From Planctomycetota bacterium (lineage in GTDB: Bacteria; Planctomycetota; PLA2): DNA of 64,000 nt. Both the position numbers and the translations under genes were made by a program. The notes under the pieces were generated by a model. It had not been told where the DNA came from. It did not search any database and saw only the letters and a list, made by a program, of their open reading frames with translations. The stretch covers positions 124,001 through 188,000 of the forward strand of contig JAJFFF010000051.1 in the NCBI GenBank assembly GCA_021776785.1, written 5' to 3'. Shown one piece after another: positions 8,904 to 16,639 of the stretch; within the stretch, counting starts at the first letter, position 1, and the number at the start of each line of letters is the position of its first letter.

Positions 8904-9045
8904 GCGCTCAGCGCAGTCGTGTTGATCGTCGCGTCCCATGCAGCGGCGCCTCTCGAACCGGGTCAGGTCGGGAACGAAGCAGCCCTAAGGGACGGTAGTC
9001 GGGTGCCGTGGATTCCGTGGCGGGAGTGGCTGCGTTGAGCGTTTT
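8904..9045 (+). ncRNA. ffs: Signal recognition particle RNA (4.5S type)
   Basis: The conserved Ffh-binding tip is plain: GGTCAGG (8961-8967), a TCG/CGA stem capped by the GGAA tetraloop (8971-8974), then AGCAGCC (8978-8984). In E. coli the same stem is TCC/GGA, so the change is compensated. The ends pair as CGCTCAGCGCAG (8905-8916) with CTGCGTTGAGCG (9030-9041), followed by TTTTCTTAA, which suits the 3' end. At about 140 bases it is somewhat longer than 4.5S RNA and has no room for an Alu domain. It sits upstream of dnaX-ebfC-recR, its usual neighbourhood. Confidence 0.92.
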
Positions 9046-9071
9046 CTTAACGATCTTCGATCTTAAGCAGT

Positions 9072-9161
9072 GTCTTTGGCCCAACATCTGACGATGTTGG
9101 CGCGCTTGACGTTCGGTCGGTTTGGCACCCATTCGTTTGCTCGGTGTCGCCTCTGGCGTTG
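9072..9161 (+). repeat. TGAC-hairpin intergenic repeat, copy B
   Basis: CCAACATC (9081-9088), loop TGAC, GATGTTGG (9093-9100): a perfect 8-bp stem. It is followed by TTGACGTTCGG and, 46 bases on, by TCGCCTCTGGCG (from 9147). It begins about 30 bases after the SRP RNA. Confidence 0.8.
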
Positions 9162-9210
9162 GGGGTGCGCGCGTGGTCGTTTGCTTGGCGGTGGCCGAGG
9201 CGGAGTTTCG

Positions 9211-9312
9211 GGCCCAACATCTGACGATGCGGTGTCTCTGGCCCAACATCTGGCTTGGCTTGACGGTTGGTTGGTTTGGCACCGATTCGTTTGCTTGGTG
9301 GCGCCTTTGGGC
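9211..9312 (+). repeat. Degenerate second copy of the TGAC-hairpin repeat
   Basis: GGCCCAACATCTGACGATG recurs at 9211, with only the inner four base pairs retained. GCCCAACATCTGG starts at 9241. A body with TTGACGG, GGTTTGGCACC and TTCGTTTGCT follows. The remaining 160 bases before dnaX hold no feature I can name. Confidence 0.65.
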
Positions 9313-9477
9313 CTGATGTGCTTGATTTGGGTGGTTGTCGTTGCCCGTGGGGCCGGGTTTGGGCCATCGGTCGCGCGGTTGTTGAGGGTCGCTTGCGACG
9401 ATCAACCCGCCGTAGCCTTGGCGTCGGCGGGGCGAAAGGCGGGTCCTCGTCCGGTGTTCGCGTTACTCTCTTAGGCC

Positions 9478-11172
9478 GTGAGTTACCTCGTCTTTGCTCG
9501 TAAGTATCGGCCGCAGACTTTTGATGAGGTGTTGGGGCAAGAGCATGTCGGAAAGACGCTCCTCAATGCGATTTCCGGCGGGCGGCTTGCGCACGCGTAC
9601 CTGTTTAGCGGACCACGCGGCGTCGGCAAGACCACGATGGCGCGGTTGCTCGCCAAAGCGGTCAACTGTCCCGTTTCGCCCGGCGCGTCGCCGTGCGGGA
9701 CGTGTGACATCTGTTCGAGTATCGCGGCGGGTTCCGATGTCGATGTTCTCGAAATCGATGCGGCGTCCAATCGCAAGGTGGAAGACGTCGAGCCGCTCGT
9801 GGACGCGTCGCGCTACTTGCCGAGCCGGTCCGAGCGCAAGGTGTTCATCGTCGATGAGGCGCACATGCTGTCGAAGCATGCGTGGAACGCACTCCTCAAG
9901 ACGCTGGAGGAGCCGCCTCCGCACGTCTTGTTTATCTTCGCGACCACGGAGCCGCAAAAAGTAATCGAGACCGTTCGATCGCGCTGTCAGCGCTTCGATT
10001 TCCGTCGCATCACGCCCGCCGACATCACGCGCAAGTTGCGCCTCATCGCTGACGCCGAGAAGATGAGCGTGGACGATGCGGTGCTCGAAGAGATCGCGTC
10101 GCGGTCCACCGGCGGACTGCGCGATGCGGAGACGATGCTCGATCAGCTGATGAGCGCCGCCCCGACCGACCGCGCTCTGACCGTGCCCGACTTGGTTGCG
10201 ATCTTGGGCGACACGCCGCGCGATGTGCGGATCGACTTGCTGGAACGGGCGGCCGCGGGCGCGATGACCGAGACGTTGGACGCTGCAGCGGCGATCTTGG
10301 AGGCCGGGGCGGACGCCGGCGAGTTGCTGCGGACCCTGTTTCACGACCTACACGACACCGTCGTGGCCCGCGCGCGCGGCCAGGCCGCGGGTGACGGGAG
10401 TGCGCTCAGCATCGATTGGTGTTTGGCGGCCTCAGAGGTTTTGGGACGCCACCTGGCGCTCGCTGACCGCTCACGCGCGCCGCGCGCCACCTTAGATCTC
10501 GCGCTGCTGGCGATGGCGCGGCTGGGTGATGTGCGTGATCTAGAAGAGTTGGTGGGGCGTTTGGAGGGGCTGGCTGCCGGGCAACCGCAAGACGTGGCCC
10601 CGCGCCGCGGGCCCGCCCAGAGCGCGCCGTCTCCCGAGGTCAGGACACGGGCGCAGTCTGCGGCCGTCTCGAATCCTGGCCCCGCCCGTGGGTCAATCTC
10701 TGGTTCAACTTCTGGGCCAACTTCTGGTTCTGGGCCGGAGCAACCGAGCCCGCGCGCGCCGCAAAAGCCGCGCATCGACTTGCGCGCGCGCCTGAACGAG
10801 GAGCGGCGCCAGCGCGAAGCGCGCGAGCCGAGCGGCGACGAGTCCGAAGGGCCGACCGGCCGGTCGCGACGACCAGAAGTCGAGTCCAAACCGATTCGTG
10901 CACAGAACGAAGAACGCCGCAGGCCTCCATCGGCGCAGGCTCCATCCTCGCCGAGCCAATCGAAGCCGAGCCAATCGAAGCCGAGCCAATCGGCGCTGGC
11001 CGAATCGGGTCCGGCATCGGAGAATACGAGCGGGCGGTCGATAAATCACGCACGGCCGGCCGCGGGTAGCGTCTCCAGCGAGGAGATGGCTCGCCTTCGC
11101 GCGTTACCGAGAGTCCAAGAAGTTCTCGGGGCATTCCAAGGACGCATCGAGCACGTACGACAAGATGGCTAA
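9478..11172 (+). CDS. dnaX: DNA polymerase III subunit tau (gamma/tau)
   Basis: Clamp-loader ATPase of the replicative polymerase. 564 residues, starting at GTG (SYLVFARKYRPQTFDEVLGQ is the family start). It shows Walker A GPRGVGKTT, the zinc-module cysteines (C near residue 61, then CGTCDIC), Walker B VFIVDEAHML, and the sensor region ATTEPQKVIETVRSRCQRF. After about residue 375 comes a low-complexity Pro/Ser/Arg linker with a PSQSK triplet repeat, then a short conserved tail. I see no slippery A-run that would make a separate gamma form. It overlaps ebfC by eight bases. Confidence 0.95.
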   Translation: MSYLVFARKYRPQTFDEVLGQEHVGKTLLNAISGGRLAHAYLFSGPRGVGKTTMARLLAKAVNCPVSPGASPCGTCDICSSIAAGSDVDVLEIDAASNRKVEDVEPLVDASRYLPSRSERKVFIVDEAHMLSKHAWNALLKTLEEPPPHVLFIFATTEPQKVIETVRSRCQRFDFRRITPADITRKLRLIADAEKMSVDDAVLEEIASRSTGGLRDAETMLDQLMSAAPTDRALTVPDLVAILGDTPRDVRIDLLERAAAGAMTETLDAAAAILEAGADAGELLRTLFHDLHDTVVARARGQAAGDGSALSIDWCLAASEVLGRHLALADRSRAPRATLDLALLAMARLGDVRDLEELVGRLEGLAAGQPQDVAPRRGPAQSAPSPEVRTRAQSAAVSNPGPARGSISGSTSGPTSGSGPEQPSPRAPQKPRIDLRARLNEERRQREAREPSGDESEGPTGRSRRPEVESKPIRAQNEERRRPPSAQAPSSPSQSKPSQSKPSQSALAESGPASENTSGRSINHARPAAGSVSSEEMARLRALPRVQEVLGAFQGRIEHVRQDG

Positions 11173-11476
11173 AAACTTTGGCGACATGTCGGGCCTGATG
11201 AAACAGGCTCAAAAGATGCAGGCTGACCTCAAGCGCTTGCAAGACGACCTCAAAGATCGAGTGATCGAGGGCAAGGCGGGGGGCGAGGCCGTCGTCGCTT
11301 ACGCCAACGGTGCCCAAGAGATCTTGCAGATCAAGATCGACCCCAAAGTCGTCGACCCCGATGACGTCGAGGACCTGGAAGATCTCGTCGTCGCTGCGGT
11401 GCGCTCCGCGCTTGAAGCAGCGAAAGCGATGGCGGATGAGGAGACGGGTCGGATCACGGGCGGGTTGAACATCTAG
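11165..11476 (+). CDS. ebfC: Nucleoid-associated protein YbaB/EbfC
   Basis: A 103-residue dimeric DNA-binding protein; length and sequence (GLMKQAQKMQADLKRLQDDL, then the central strand pair and the acidic helix ending ITGGLNI) match the family closely. The start lies inside the end of dnaX, implying coupled translation, and recR follows after a repeat-filled gap, the usual dnaX-ybaB-recR order. Confidence 0.95.
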   Translation: MAKNFGDMSGLMKQAQKMQADLKRLQDDLKDRVIEGKAGGEAVVAYANGAQEILQIKIDPKVVDPDDVEDLEDLVVAAVRSALEAAKAMADEETGRITGGLNI

Positions 11477-11486
11477 CGGTGCGGTG

Positions 11487-11647
11487 TCTTTGGCCCGATA
11501 TCTTTGGCCCAACATCTGACGATGCGGTGTCTTTGGCCCAACATCTGACGATGCAGTGTCTTTGGCCCAACATCTGACGATGTTGGCGCTTGACGTTTGT
11601 TTGGTTTGGTACCGACTCGGTTGGTTTTTTTGTCGCCTCTGGCGGCG
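11487..11647 (+). repeat. TGAC-hairpin intergenic repeat, copy C, with 29-bp tandem units
   Basis: TCTTTGGCCC starts at 11487, 11501, 11530 and 11559; the last three mark exact 29-bp steps of TCTTTGGCCCAACATCTGAC plus GATGC(G/A)GTG. Only the last unit ends in the full stem CCAACATC/GATGTTGG (11567-11586). TTGACGTTTG follows, then a run of seven T, then TCGCCTCTGGCGGCG (11633-11647). It begins 11 bases after the ebfC stop. Confidence 0.85.
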
Positions 11648-11743
11648 ATTTTGACCGTTCGTCGCACGGTTGATTCTTGCTGCTCGCGATCTAGCGTTGG
11701 CGTCTGCGGGGTGTGGGCGGGGGCCTGCTATCTTGTGTCCTCT

Positions 11744-12337
11744 ATGTCGGTTCTTAAGAATCTGATTGAGCGGTTGCAGGATCTTCCTGGGATTGGGCCG
11801 AAGAGCGCCGAGCGCATCGCTTTTTGGATGGCGCGTCGGCCCAAAGAGGACGTGAAGGCGATCGCGGATGCCATCTTGGAAACCGTGGCCACGTTGGAGA
11901 CGTGTACGCTGTGCGGCCACGTCGCGGAATCGGATCCATGCTCTTACTGCGCAGACACGACGCGGGACGCGGCGACGATTTGTGTTGTAGAAACGTCGCG
12001 CGACCTCGAAGCGTTGGAACAAACCGGTGAGTTCCATGGCCGCTATCACGTACTCGGCGGTCACGTCGCCCCCGTCGAGGGCGTGGCGCTCGAAGACCTT
12101 AATCTCTCAACCCTCATGGACCGCGTTGCGTCCGGCGACATCCGCGAAGTGTTGATCGCCACCAACCCCACGTTTGAAGGCGAAGCCACCGCCTCCATGT
12201 TGAAACGTGAGATCGGTGCGCACGACGTGACGATTACGCGCATCGCGCGCGGCATTCCGAGCGGCGGCGAGATTGTGCACATGAACGCCGCGGTGTTGGG
12301 CGAAGCGTTGCGCAGTCGTTCGAATTTCGACGCGTAA
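11744..12337 (+). CDS. recR: Recombination mediator protein RecR
   Basis: Works with RecO/RecF to load RecA at gaps. The 197 residues show the family order: a helix-hairpin-helix (LPGIGPKSAERIAFWM), a four-cysteine zinc finger (CTLCGHVAESDPCSYC), a Toprim domain (ICVVETSRDLEALEQTG, YHVLGGHVAPVEGV) and a C-terminal GEIVHMNAAVL. The ATG at 11744 is used because MSVLKNLIERLQDLPGIG is the standard start; the open frame runs 49 codons further upstream into repeat DNA. Confidence 0.95.
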   Translation: MSVLKNLIERLQDLPGIGPKSAERIAFWMARRPKEDVKAIADAILETVATLETCTLCGHVAESDPCSYCADTTRDAATICVVETSRDLEALEQTGEFHGRYHVLGGHVAPVEGVALEDLNLSTLMDRVASGDIREVLIATNPTFEGEATASMLKREIGAHDVTITRIARGIPSGGEIVHMNAAVLGEALRSRSNFDA

Positions 12338-12418
12338 CACAACGCGTTGCGCACCCCAGGCGGTTAAGCGACAGAATCCAGTGGCGCATCACATTGGGGC
12401 GATTGGCCCGTGTTGTGC

Positions 12419-12446
12419 TTGCCCGGTTGGGGAACCGTCGTATAAT
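12419..12446 (+). promoter_or_regulatory. Sigma-70 type promoter upstream of rpoN
   Basis: TTGCCC (12419-12424) and a perfect TATAAT (12441-12446) are spaced by 16 bp. Transcription would begin near 12453, leaving a leader of about 23 bases before the rpoN ATG at 12476. Confidence 0.65.
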
Positions 12447-12475
12447 CAGCAGGGAAATGGACTTACGGCGTTGGC

Positions 12476-13942
12476 ATGAGACTTGATGTATCACTCGCTC
12501 AAAAGCTGAGCCTTCAGCTCAAGCTCGCTCCGCAGATCATCCAGTCGATCGAGATCTTGCAGCTGCCCGCTCTTAGTTTGCAGGAGCTTGTCGAAACGGC
12601 GCTCGGCGAAAACGAAGCGCTGGAACGCGAAGACGATTCGCTACCCGACAACCAAGAGCTGTCGGCGCACGAGCGCATCAACGCCGAAGAAAACGGTAAG
12701 ACGACCGAGCTCGAAAAAGAGCGCGAGGATCTCGCCGACACGCTGGAGCGCCTCGAACAGCTGGAGGCCGCCGCGGACCGCGATTGGCAAGACTTCGGGC
12801 AACGGCGTACGTTTTCCGACGAGGACCCCAAGTTCGAGGCGATGAACAACACGGCGGCGTCCACGACGTCGCTGCACGAGTCGCTCTACGACCAGTTCAT
12901 TTTGTTCGATCCCGATGACGACCAGCGAACCATCGGACGGCACCTGATCTTCAACCTCAACGAGAGCGGGTATCTGCCGTACGGCATCGAAGAGATCCTC
13001 GAAAGCCCGGAATTGCGGGGGCGGTTCACAATTGAGCAGGTGACGGAAGTCTTGGACATGGTGCAGCGCCTTGAGCCGAAAGGTGTGGGCGCGCGCGATC
13101 TCCAGGAATGCCTGATCCTGCAGCTGGACCACAACGATCCCGACCGTGGGCTCAAAGAGACGTTGATTCGCGAGCACCTGCTTGAGGTCAACAAGAACAA
13201 GCTGCCGAAAGTCGCCCGCGATATGGACCTCACGATCGCCGATATCCAAAAGCTGATCGCGGGCATCGTCAAACTCGACCCGCGCCCCGGCGCCCGAGTG
13301 GGGGGTGACCGCAACGCCTATGTGCAGCCGGACGTCGTCGTCGAGTGGATTGAAGGCAAGTGGGAGATTCTGCTCGAGGATCGATTCTTCCCCCGGATCC
13401 GCGTCAACTCCCAGTACAAGGAGTTGCTCACCAACAGCGACGATCCGAAGGTGAAGGACTATGTGCGCCGCAAACTCGAGAGTGCGAAGTGGTTGGTCGA
13501 TGCGATCCAGCAGCGACAGAGCACGCTCTCCCGCGTTTGCGACGAGATTTTTCGGGTCCAGCGCGAGTACCTCGACTTCGGCGAGTCGCACCTGCGGCCG
13601 CTGAAGATGCAGGAGATCGCGGACCGCGTGGGCATCCACGTCTCGACCGTGAGTCGCGCAATTGCGGACAAGTGGGCGCAGACGCCGCGCGGCATCGTCC
13701 CGTTGAAGTTCTTTTTCACGGGCGGAGCCGAAACCGCAGACGGCGAAACGTTGTCGCGTCGCTCGGTGAAACAAAAAGTGCAAGAGATCATCGAGAGCGA
13801 GGACAAGCGCCGGCCCATGTCCGATGAACAGGTGGCGGAACGCTTGAAAGGCGACGGCCTCGAGATCGCGCGCCGCACGGTGACGAAGTACCGCAAGGCG
13901 CTCAAAATTCCGTCCTCACGCCAACGGCGGCAGTGGGACTAG
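12476..13942 (+). CDS. rpoN: RNA polymerase sigma-54 factor
   Basis: Alternative sigma factor that needs AAA+ enhancer-binding proteins. 488 residues: region I with glutamine-rich LSLQLKLAPQIIQSIEILQL, an acidic region II, the core-binding domain, the helix-turn-helix (MQEIADRVGIHVSTVSRAI) and the RpoN box ARRTVTKYRKALKIPSS. All regions are present and it looks functional. It heads a group with hpf and ptsN, a common arrangement in many Gram-negatives. No sigma-54 activator is encoded in this window. Confidence 0.96.
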   Translation: MRLDVSLAQKLSLQLKLAPQIIQSIEILQLPALSLQELVETALGENEALEREDDSLPDNQELSAHERINAEENGKTTELEKEREDLADTLERLEQLEAAADRDWQDFGQRRTFSDEDPKFEAMNNTAASTTSLHESLYDQFILFDPDDDQRTIGRHLIFNLNESGYLPYGIEEILESPELRGRFTIEQVTEVLDMVQRLEPKGVGARDLQECLILQLDHNDPDRGLKETLIREHLLEVNKNKLPKVARDMDLTIADIQKLIAGIVKLDPRPGARVGGDRNAYVQPDVVVEWIEGKWEILLEDRFFPRIRVNSQYKELLTNSDDPKVKDYVRRKLESAKWLVDAIQQRQSTLSRVCDEIFRVQREYLDFGESHLRPLKMQEIADRVGIHVSTVSRAIADKWAQTPRGIVPLKFFFTGGAETADGETLSRRSVKQKVQEIIESEDKRRPMSDEQVAERLKGDGLEIARRTVTKYRKALKIPSSRQRRQWD

Positions 13943-14098
13943 GGCGGGCCTGCATTCGGCCGGCCGCGTCGCGACGGCCACGCCCGCTCACAGCCGATCG
14001 CGGCTTGTTCAGCGGGAGTGCGAGGATCCTCGGACAAGGACAAGCCCCTACCCGGCGCGCGGAAATCCTGTCATGCTGAAGGCGGAGAACGCAGCAGC

Positions 14099-15013
14099 AT
14101 GATCGAACGTGTCGCCGGCGCGGCCCCGGACACGAAGCCGCAACCGAAAACGCAACGCGAGGGGGATCGTCGCCTCTTTCGCATTACGGTCAGCTATCAC
14201 GGCGGCGCGTATGCCGGTTGGCAAGTCCAGCCGGACGCGGTGACGGTGCAGGGGGTTTTGGAGCGTGCCGTCGAACGCTTGAACGGTCGCCCAACGCGCA
14301 TTCTTGGCGCCGGTCGAACCGACGCGGGTGTTCACGCGCGCGGTCAAGCCGCTCGCGTCGAGATTGCGCGGGATATCACCGAGGAGCGGTTGCCTGCTGC
14401 GCTCAATGCGTTCTTGCCCGACGACATCGTGGTGCTCGCGGCGAAGTCCGTCGACGCGCAATTTCACCCGATTCGCGACGCGTTGTGGAAACACTACCGC
14501 TACACGTTTCGAGTGGCGCCGTATGACGATCCGTTCGATCGTGACCGCGTCTATCGCATCTCCGAATCCTTAAACGTCGCTGCCATGCGCCAGACGGCCG
14601 CCTCCCTGGTCGGCGAGCACGACTTTGCGGCGTTCGAAAAAAAAGGTTCGCCGCGCGATACCACGGTGCGTCATCTGCGTCGCCTTGACGTTGTCCGCGA
14701 CGAGGACTACATTCACTTGCACCTCGTGGCAAATGGCTTCTTGTATGGGATGGCGCGCAATCTTGCCGGCACGATCCTTCGAGTCGGTCGCGGCAATCTT
14801 CCGCCGATCGCCACGTCCGAGGAAGCACCCGAACCGGAACGAAACGAATTGGGAAGAGCAGCGCCCGAAGCGATGATCCCGGCCGACGCCCCTACGCCTC
14901 AGACGGAGGGCACGTCCGGGAGCGGTGCCGCACGGGGCGGCAACGAAATCGCGGGTCCTTGTTTGCCCGCCCGCGGTCTTTGTCTGATGCAGGTCGTATT
15001 TGCGGAGGACTGA
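14099..15013 (+). CDS. truA: tRNA pseudouridine synthase A with C-terminal insertion
   Basis: Forms pseudouridine at positions 38-40 of tRNA anticodon arms. The catalytic Asp is in GAGRTDAGVHA (D75), and YHGGAYAGWQVQP, EKKGSPRDTTVR and NGFLYGMARNLAGTILRVG are family blocks. The ATG at 14099 is preferred, with GGAG upstream; the frame is open from 14018. A run of about 45 residues rich in Pro, Glu, Ala and Gly separates VGRGNLPP from the terminal LPARGLCLMQVVF, where most TruA have a short helix. It probably is a flexible surface loop. The gene sits between rpoN and hpf and ends one base before the hpf ATG. Confidence 0.9.
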   Translation: MIERVAGAAPDTKPQPKTQREGDRRLFRITVSYHGGAYAGWQVQPDAVTVQGVLERAVERLNGRPTRILGAGRTDAGVHARGQAARVEIARDITEERLPAALNAFLPDDIVVLAAKSVDAQFHPIRDALWKHYRYTFRVAPYDDPFDRDRVYRISESLNVAAMRQTAASLVGEHDFAAFEKKGSPRDTTVRHLRRLDVVRDEDYIHLHLVANGFLYGMARNLAGTILRVGRGNLPPIATSEEAPEPERNELGRAAPEAMIPADAPTPQTEGTSGSGAARGGNEIAGPCLPARGLCLMQVVFAED

Positions 15014-15014
15014 A

Positions 15015-15422
15015 ATGAAAGTTCAAATCACTGGTCGCCACGTCACCGTCACTCCGGAGTTGGAGTCACACGTGCACGAGAAGTTCACTAAGTTGGAACG
15101 CTTCTTTCCTGGAATCGCGCATACAAACGTGATTTTGAGCCTGGAAGGGCACGGTACGTCCAAGACGTGCATTGCCGAAGCGACCGTTGTCTTAGGGCAG
15201 GGCGCGCGCCTCCATGGGCGCGGCGAAGCGCCCGACGACATGGGCGCCGCCATCGATGTGGCGGAAGCTCGCCTTCAAAAGCAGGTACGCCGGTTCCACG
15301 CAAAACTTACGGCGCATCGCGATCGCGCGGCCACACAGCCGGTGACGTCTGCCCGCGCGTCCGAAGAAGAAGCGACGTACGAACAGATCGTGCGTCAAAT
15401 GTTGGACGAGGACGGACAATAA
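15015..15422 (+). CDS. hpf: Ribosome hibernation promoting factor
   Basis: Binds 30S subunits and drives inactive ribosome dimers in stationary phase. 135 residues: the conserved N-terminal domain (MKVQITGRHVTVTPELESHV, then KLERFFPGI and the DDMGAAIDVAEARLQKQVRRF helix) plus a tail of about 35 residues. It lacks the full dimerisation domain of long-form HPF. The ATG at 15015 is backed by GGAGG (15003-15007), which lies inside the end of truA, so the two may be translationally coupled. Confidence 0.92.
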   Translation: MKVQITGRHVTVTPELESHVHEKFTKLERFFPGIAHTNVILSLEGHGTSKTCIAEATVVLGQGARLHGRGEAPDDMGAAIDVAEARLQKQVRRFHAKLTAHRDRAATQPVTSARASEEEATYEQIVRQMLDEDGQ

Positions 15423-15436
15423 CCCCTTAAACCTAT

Positions 15437-15907
15437 ATGCCGCTCCGTGAGTACTGCAACCCCGACGCGATCCTTTGTGAACTTGAAGCCAGCGATAAGG
15501 AAGACGCGGTCCGCCAATTGGTAGCCGCCCTTGCCGCCATAAAGGCCTTTCCAAAAACTAGGGCGAATGCCATTTGCGACGAGATTATCGATCGCGAGCG
15601 GCGCGCCACGACCGGAATCGGCGGGGGCATCGGCATTCCGCATGCGCGTTCCGCGAACGTCAAAAAACTTTCGATCGCGATCGGTCGGATCGATGGCGGG
15701 ATTGAATTCGGAGCGGTCGATGGCGAGCGCGTTGGCGTCGTCATGCTGATCGTGTCTCCGGAGAGCAGCCCCGAAGAGCACCTTTCCGTCATGCGGTCAA
15801 TTGTGAGCCTCGTGCGCGATCCGTACCAGTGCAAACGCCTGCATGGTTGCCGGTCGCCCGAGTCGTTCCTCGATCTCATCGCGGAAATCGACGCTCTGGC
15901 GCCGTAG
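15437..15907 (+). CDS. ptsN: PTS EIIA-like nitrogen-regulatory protein
   Basis: 156 residues with the EIIA(Fru/Ntr) fold. The phosphorylated histidine is H69 in GIGGGIGIPHAR, followed by SIAIGRIDGGIEFGAVDG and VMLIVSPESSPEEHLSVM. It accepts phosphate from HPr, and its position after rpoN and hpf is that of PtsN. No sugar EIIB or EIIC gene is nearby, so a regulatory role is more likely than transport. It starts 14 bases after the hpf stop. Confidence 0.92.
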   Translation: MPLREYCNPDAILCELEASDKEDAVRQLVAALAAIKAFPKTRANAICDEIIDRERRATTGIGGGIGIPHARSANVKKLSIAIGRIDGGIEFGAVDGERVGVVMLIVSPESSPEEHLSVMRSIVSLVRDPYQCKRLHGCRSPESFLDLIAEIDALAP

Positions 15908-16067
15908 CTCCCGAGCGGGTCTGGATTCCCCAAGGGATTGGGTCCTTGATCCCGACACGTCCGACCGTCAACGCAGGCAAGGGTTACGAATGCTAAGATC
16001 TGGATGGGTCAGCTGGGATACGTGACACGAGCAGCCGCGCCAACGGAGGGGCGGGCGGAGTGAATAG

Positions 16068-16361
16068 ATGAGCGAAAGTTTGGACTCTGCCGTCGAAACG
16101 GTTGTTGCCGTAACCAACAAGCACGGTCTGCACGCTCGGCCGTCGTCCGTGCTCGCCGAAGCCGCGCTGCGGTTTGAGGACACCACGATCCGTCTCCGTC
16201 GCGGAGAGCTCGAAGTCGACGCAAAGTCGATTATGGAGCTGTTGCTCCTCGAGGCAAGCCACGGCACGTCCCTCACGCTTGTCACCGAAGGCCCCCAGGC
16301 CCAACCCGCGGCCCGCGCCATCACCGAACTGTTCGCAAACGGTTTCGGCATCAACCTTTAA
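16068..16361 (+). CDS. ptsH: Phosphocarrier protein HPr
   Basis: 97 residues. H22 in NKHGLHARPSS corresponds to the phosphorylated His15 of E. coli HPr. S54 in DAKSIMELLLLEA aligns with Ser46, the HPr-kinase site of many bacteria, although no HPr kinase gene is in this window. GGAG lies seven bases before the ATG. It passes phosphate from enzyme I (next gene) to PtsN. Confidence 0.93.
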   Translation: MSESLDSAVETVVAVTNKHGLHARPSSVLAEAALRFEDTTIRLRRGELEVDAKSIMELLLLEASHGTSLTLVTEGPQAQPAARAITELFANGFGINL

Positions 16362-16639
16362 AGGCCGTCGCACCGAGAACGAGCAGCGGTGCTCCAAGTC
16401 GGGTCCCCACGCGGAGCGTCGACCAGAGCTACCCCGCCGCGCTGGATTCAGCCGATCCGGCGAGAAGGGGGCGCGAAGGGCCGCGGGGACGCGGCCGGCC
16501 GGGCCTTTTCCAGCCGGTCCCAAGGGACGCTGCCGTGGGCGGCGTCACCCCGAGCGCACTCGCGTGGCCGCCGGGGCTGCGCCGGACCTCGCCTGGCGCA
16601 CCGGTATCGTGAGCGCTCGTCTATCCTGGGCTCACATCC

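Noticed and set aside
9478-11172. Programmed frameshift in dnaX to make gamma
   Set aside because: No A-AAA-AAG or similar slippery run is found at a suitable place; the longest A runs are short and near the start.
11501-11587. CRISPR-like 29-bp repeats
   Set aside because: The units are contiguous with no spacers, only three copies exist, and no cas genes are present. They are part of the hairpin repeat family.
10640-12064. 474-residue minus-strand open frame across dnaX, ebfC and recR
   Set aside because: It overlaps three confirmed genes and the repeat region, and its sequence is low-complexity and repeat-derived.
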